33,302 bases of DNA from a virus. The notes under the pieces are model-generated. The model was not told where the DNA came from. It saw nothing but the letters and a program-made list of their open reading frames with translations, and searched no databases. The DNA lies in IMG/VR virus record IMGVR_UViG_3300042898_002578, positions 1 through 33,302 of that record. One strand, 5' to 3'. Of the stretch, positions 31,315 through 33,302 are shown one piece after another; position 1 is the first letter of the stretch; every line of letters begins with the position of its first letter. Position numbers and translations under genes: made by a program.

Positions 31315-31525
31315 GTGGGTCCTCTACTTCTGTACGGTGCATAGTAACGTTTCTAGTAGCTCTCACATCAGAGTTCTGCCAAGTCCAGCACTGCCCATCT
31401 TCATCATTGAAGCACACCCACTGTATGTTGTGCTCAGGTCCCATGTCAATTAGGAAATGAGCCAACGCTGAACCCTTAGGGGTGTTAAATGGCAGTGGGG
31501 GGTTCAGCTGAATAATGTCAGACAT
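31307..31525 (-). CDS. Conserved small phage protein
   Basis: A 72-aa protein: MSDIIQLNPPLPFNTPKGSA, then LAHFLIDMGPEHNIQWVCFN and GQCWTWQNSDVRATRNVTMH. A protein family with the LNPPLPxxTPKGxAxAHFLIDxGPEHxxxWVCF pattern is widespread in phages and genomic islands, and its function is unknown. It has a beta-barrel-like compact layout. It overlaps both neighbours. Confidence 0.75.
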   Translation of the reverse strand: MSDIIQLNPPLPFNTPKGSALAHFLIDMGPEHNIQWVCFNDEDGQCWTWQNSDVRATRNVTMHRTEVEDPRA

Positions 31526-31680
31526 TACTTACTCTTAGGCCTTAGTGGTATAACGTTTGAACGCTGGATATTGCGAAGTGCTGGATGGTTAGGTGATAGT
31601 CCCTGCTCTACGGCTTTCTGTGCGGCATCAGACAACTCCTGTGGTCTTTTCCTCTTAGGGAATGGAATGATGTTAGACAC
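31525..31680 (-). CDS. Small basic protein (51 aa)
   Basis: A short frame missed by length cutoffs: GTG at 31680, directly after the stop TAA of the 69-aa gene. It encodes MSNIIPFPKRKRPQELSDAA, then QKAVEQGLSPNHPALRNIQR, then SNVIPLRPKSK. Stop TAA overlaps the next ATG (TAATG). IPFPKRK and IPLRPKSK ends are typical of small phage proteins. It fills an otherwise empty 155-nt gap, which supports it. Function unknown. Confidence 0.65.
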   Translation of the reverse strand: MSNIIPFPKRKRPQELSDAAQKAVEQGLSPNHPALRNIQRSNVIPLRPKSK

Positions 31681-31890
31681 TTAGTGGCCCCCATCCTTTG
31701 CGTAGCCTCTAGGCTCAGGGAATATGTTCTTACCATCGTTATCAACCATTGGATAAACCATAGGAGCCTTGACGCTAAGACGGAACTGAGACAAGTTCAG
31801 GTTAGCATTAGTTTGCCCCTGCTTCTTTTTTTCAGCCGCTCTCCTAGAGGCCCTAATCTTTTTTCCAGCCCACAAATCATCACTAGTCAT
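31681..31890 (-). CDS. Small basic protein (69 aa), first gene of the minus operon
   Basis: A 69-aa basic protein (SDDLWAGKKIRASRRAAEKK, then LNLSQFRLSVKAPMVYPMVD and NIFPEPRGYAKDGGH). Good ribosome binding site GAAGGG five bases before ATG. It is the first gene of the leftward operon, opposite the plus-strand cluster. No domain recognised. Confidence 0.6.
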   Translation of the reverse strand: MTSDDLWAGKKIRASRRAAEKKKQGQTNANLNLSQFRLSVKAPMVYPMVDNDGKNIFPEPRGYAKDGGH

Positions 31891-31950
31891 AATAACCCTT
31901 CGTCCAACGGCGAGGCAGTTTTTCCGCGCAGCCGCTTTTTTACTAGTGTA
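31891..31950 (-). promoter_or_regulatory. Possible minus-strand promoter in divergent region
   Basis: Between 31890 and 32006 lies the only divergent intergenic region. On the minus strand a -10-like TACACT occurs near 31944-31949 with no convincing -35 at the right spacing. It is the natural place for the leftward operon promoter, so I list it at low confidence. Confidence 0.3.
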
Positions 31951-31957
31951 GCAGGGC

Positions 31958-31986
31958 TTGACATAGAACGCCCCCGTAACTAAGCT
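31958..31986 (+). promoter_or_regulatory. Plus-strand promoter TTGACA-N17-TAAGCT
   Basis: Perfect -35 TTGACA (31958-31963), 17-nt spacer and TAAGCT (31981-31986), which fits the actinobacterial TANNNT -10 form. A 45-aa gene with ribosome binding site AAGGAG starts at 32006, 19 nt further. This is the best promoter in the window. Confidence 0.7.
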
Positions 31987-32005
31987 AGCTAGAGAAGGAG
32001 ACCCA

Positions 32006-32143
32006 ATGAAGACACCCTATACTGAAGAATTTCAAAACGGTAGAGCTTACGAGCAGAAACGGATTATCAAGTTACTAGAGGAACACTTGGGTAACATGGA
32101 TTGGGATGACATCAAGAAATTAATCACGAAAGAAGAAAAATGA
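32006..32143 (+). CDS. Small charged protein (45 aa)
   Basis: A short plus-strand gene: MKTPYTEEFQNGRAYEQKRI, then IKLLEEHLGNMDWDDIKKLI, then TKEEK. It has a strong ribosome binding site (AAGGAG, 6 nt) and a promoter just upstream. Helical and charged; the EEFQNGRAYEQKRI stretch resembles phage proteins with an FxxGxxxExxRI motif. Stop TGA overlaps the next start (ATGA). Confidence 0.7.
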   Translation: MKTPYTEEFQNGRAYEQKRIIKLLEEHLGNMDWDDIKKLITKEEK

Positions 32144-32262
32144 TTTGGTTAGCTATACTACTGCCTGTTATTGTATTGGTCTTTGCACTAGTAGTGCTAT
32201 GGGGAGTTATGCAGATTGACAATATTGAGCTAGATGACTTCAATTGGAATGACGAAGATTAA
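32140..32262 (+). CDS. Single-pass membrane protein (40 aa)
   Basis: A 40-aa protein with one hydrophobic helix (about 2-25, IWLAILLPVIVLVFALVVLW) and an acidic tail (IDNIELDDFNWNDED). It overlaps the 45-aa gene by 4 nt (ATGA) and overlaps the 80-aa gene by 14 or 29 nt. Short single-pass phage proteins may act as membrane regulators or holin-like accessory proteins. No family can be named. Confidence 0.6.
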   Translation: MIWLAILLPVIVLVFALVVLWGVMQIDNIELDDFNWNDED

Positions 32263-32476
32263 CGGCTATCCTGAGAACGCCCCTGTAGACCCTGAAGAAG
32301 CGACTGTAGAGGCTTTCGTGGCTGGGGCCATAACGGGCCGCAATATGGAAAGAGACCGCCTGTACGAGTCACTGGTGACTTATGAGGGTATATCCGTGCT
32401 GTATGACCACTACATCAAGATTCAGGACGTTTTAGAGATGATTGACAGAGACCCCGATTCTACAGGGGCAATTTAA
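32234..32476 (+). CDS. Small conserved protein (75-80 aa)
   Basis: A helical protein with MTKINGYPENAPVDPEEATV, then EAFVAGAITGRNMERDRLYE, then YIKIQDVLEMIDRDPDSTG. GAITGRNMERDRL recalls the FxxGxxxExxRI motif of the 45-aa gene. The ATG at 32234 gives 80 aa. The ATG at 32249 (75 aa) has GGA just upstream and is a good alternative. It ends 10 nt from the stop of the convergent glycine-zipper gene. Function unknown. Confidence 0.65.
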   Translation: MTSIGMTKINGYPENAPVDPEEATVEAFVAGAITGRNMERDRLYESLVTYEGISVLYDHYIKIQDVLEMIDRDPDSTGAI

Positions 32477-32485
32477 ACTTAGTTT

Positions 32486-32707
32486 TTAGAGGTCTTTAGC
32501 GTAGTCAGCTTGAGTCTTGAACTGGACAGGACTTAGATTCCTGTTAGCCTTTTTAGCCGCTCTGCGGTTGGCTACTGCCTGACCCACACCTGCTGCAGCT
32601 GCTCCGACCGCCATTGGAATTAGTGGGCTTCCTGCGCCTGTTACCATTGCGCCAACAGCTGCGCCTAGTATAGCTGCGCCGCCTGCACTTAAGTCTGGTT
32701 TCTTCAT
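32486..32707 (-). CDS. Glycine-zipper membrane protein
   Basis: A 73-aa protein with two Gly/Ala-rich hydrophobic helices (about 8-26, AGGAAILGAAVGAMVTGAGS; 28-46, LIPMAVGAAAAGVGQAVANR) of glycine-zipper type. A basic tail follows (RRAAKKANRNLSPVQFKTQ). Such proteins insert in membranes and can oligomerise. It is alone on the minus strand between the plus operon and the repeat-rich noncoding region. A -10-like TACAAT lies at about 32722-32727 without good -35. Confidence 0.65.
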   Translation of the reverse strand: MKKPDLSAGGAAILGAAVGAMVTGAGSPLIPMAVGAAAAGVGQAVANRRAAKKANRNLSPVQFKTQADYAKDL

Positions 32708-32960
32708 GGCACAAGAGTATCAGATTGTAGGGGCGTTTTAAGGTTAATTTTTTATTTTGTTTATTCGGCTACTGCCTAACTTTCGGAGTGAATCCTGCGG
32801 GTTTGCCCTGGCACTAACTATTCTGTCAAGCGGTCTAATGGGTGGGGGTAGCGGATAAGGGCTTAGGGTTAGGCTGGTGCCTTATGGTAATGTAGTCCTA
32901 TAACCAATACACATTAGCAACTTGGGATTATCCAACTTAGCTAATCGGCTTGGATAGGTG

Positions 32961-32988
32961 TCCTTACCGCTTACGCCTTACGGCTTAC
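32961..32988. repeat. CTTAC heptamer array 1
   Basis: Four tandem 7-bp units: TCCTTAC, CGCTTAC, GCCTTAC, GGCTTAC. The CTTAC core is invariant and the first two bases vary. It is followed by GGCGGGCGGGG. Confidence 0.8.
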
Positions 32989-33115
32989 GGCGGGCGGGGA
33001 CTAGGGCAACCGCCTTAGTCTAGGGGCATTAGGCGTATGGATTACCCAACGCCCGTATTATCCCTAACACCTAACTTGCTTTTGCGTGTGTGAATAACAC
33101 ACCCGAGAGGGGATA

Positions 33116-33150
33116 GGGCTTAGGTCTTATGGCTTATGCTCTATCCCCTA
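33116..33150. repeat. CTTA heptamer array 2
   Basis: Five tandem 7-bp units: GGGCTTA, GGTCTTA, TGGCTTA, TGCTCTA, TCCCCTA. Same CTTA core and same 7-bp period as array 1. It lies between the arms of the GGGGATAG/CTATCCCC inverted repeat. Confidence 0.7.
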
Positions 33151-33176
33151 TTGGTGAACCCTATTCGCTATCCCTC

Positions 33177-33212
33177 TAGGGGGGAAATCCCCCCTATGAC
33201 CCCCCTAGGGGG
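33177..33212 (+). promoter_or_regulatory. Alternative G/C-tract hairpins upstream of the right-edge gene
   Basis: Four arms in order: TAGGGGGG (33177-33184), CCCCCCTA (33189-33196), CCCCCCTA (33200-33207), TAGGGGG (33206-33212). Arm 1 can pair with arm 2 or 3, and arm 4 with arm 2, so structures compete. They sit 53 nt before the ATG of the next gene, as expected for an attenuator or leader switch. No U-tract follows. Confidence 0.6.
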
Positions 33213-33264
33213 TTAGGGACTAGGGAAACGCCCTATCCTATTCACACACACGAAAGGCAACATT

Positions 33265-33302
33265 ATGACAGCAACACTAGTAAGCAACGCCCGTATCCTA
33301 GA
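33265..33302 (+). CDS. Partial CDS, plus-strand gene at right edge
   Basis: ATG at 33265 begins MTATLVSNARIL and runs off the window. Ribosome binding site GAAAGG lies 8 nt upstream. It is preceded by the long structured noncoding region and is the start of a rightward gene block, presumably early or replication genes (inference). Too short to name. Confidence 0.65.
   Translation, partial: MTATLVSNARIL

Larger units (their letters stand above)
32708..33264. other. 557-nt repeat-rich noncoding region
   Basis: No reading frame of interest, with stop codons in all frames. It contains an AT-rich block (32738-32765), two CTTA-based heptamer arrays, three imperfect direct repeats (GGATA(A)GGGCTTAGG at 32853-32867 and 33111-33124; GGGACTAGGG(C/A)AAC(C/G)(G/C)CC at 32996-33014 and 33215-33233; CAACGCCCGTAT at 33047-33058 and 33285-33296), an inverted repeat (GGGGATAG 33109-33116 / CTATCCCC 33141-33148), a 6-bp hairpin (33086-33102) and a GC-tract switch hairpin (33177-33212). 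It precedes a plus-strand gene. An origin, a long leader or a packaging-related region would fit. Confidence 0.75.

Noticed and set aside
32821-32830. TTGACA on the minus strand at about 32824-32829 as promoter of the glycine-zipper gene
   Set aside because: No -10 at 16-18 nt and the gene starts more than 110 nt away.

Overview
This window looks like the structural and lysis half of a tailed bacteriophage (Caudoviricetes) genome of moderate G+C. Nearly every gene up to about 31.9 kb is packed on the minus strand, often with 1 to 8 nt stop/start overlaps (TAATG, ATGA, GTGA). Read in the direction of transcription (right to left), the order is early or accessory small genes, tRNA-Asn, lysis genes, terminase, portal, scaffold, major capsid, a head-tail adaptor candidate, then a long run of fibre genes. 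An actinobacterial host, perhaps a freshwater or marine one, is my inference. It rests on the M23 plus peptidoglycan-binding lysin, a DUF2746-like membrane coiled coil, a PASTA protein, promoters of TTGACA/TANNNT form and likely leaderless starts. No integrase, repressor or replication gene is visible, so lifestyle cannot be called.

Left part (1-13.1 kb, minus): a fibre and adhesin island. It holds a 1235-aa collagen-like fibre with three globular domains, three glycine-rich fibre proteins (307, 312 and 790 aa, the last with three tandem modules), two short helical proteins ending in the same 19 residues, an Mtd_N-like fibre base, a triple putative-Ig protein, a 117-aa protein of a cyanophage-like family, and a GT-2 glycosyltransferase embedded among the fibre genes. 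The repeated small-helical plus Gly-rich pair shows that part of the island grew by duplication.

Middle (13.1-23.6 kb, minus): adaptor candidate with two inserted beta repeats, small head protein, N4-gp56-like major capsid protein, coiled-coil scaffold, portal, large terminase, a KTSC-domain protein, and a PASTA protein whose PASTA fold appears split by an inserted beta domain. Several intergenic hairpins here pair cleanly only in minus-strand RNA, where G.U wobbles replace the C.A mismatches of the plus strand.

Right-middle (23.4-31.9 kb, minus): zinc-binding small proteins, three holin-like membrane proteins, a secreted Pro/Glu-rich anchored protein, an M23 lysin whose first zinc-ligand His is Asn, a signal-bearing NlpC/P60 hydrolase, an FmdB-like zinc ribbon, an HExxH protein, tRNA-Asn(GTT), an HNH endonuclease, a ParB-like domain protein and several small conserved proteins.

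Right end (31.9-33.3 kb): a divergent promoter region starts a short plus-strand operon of three small genes, convergent with a glycine-zipper membrane protein. A 557-nt noncoding region follows. It is dense in CTTA-based heptamers, imperfect direct repeats and G/C-tract hairpins, and leads into a plus-strand gene cut by the window edge. This region is the least explained part of the window and the best candidate for an undescribed control or replication element.
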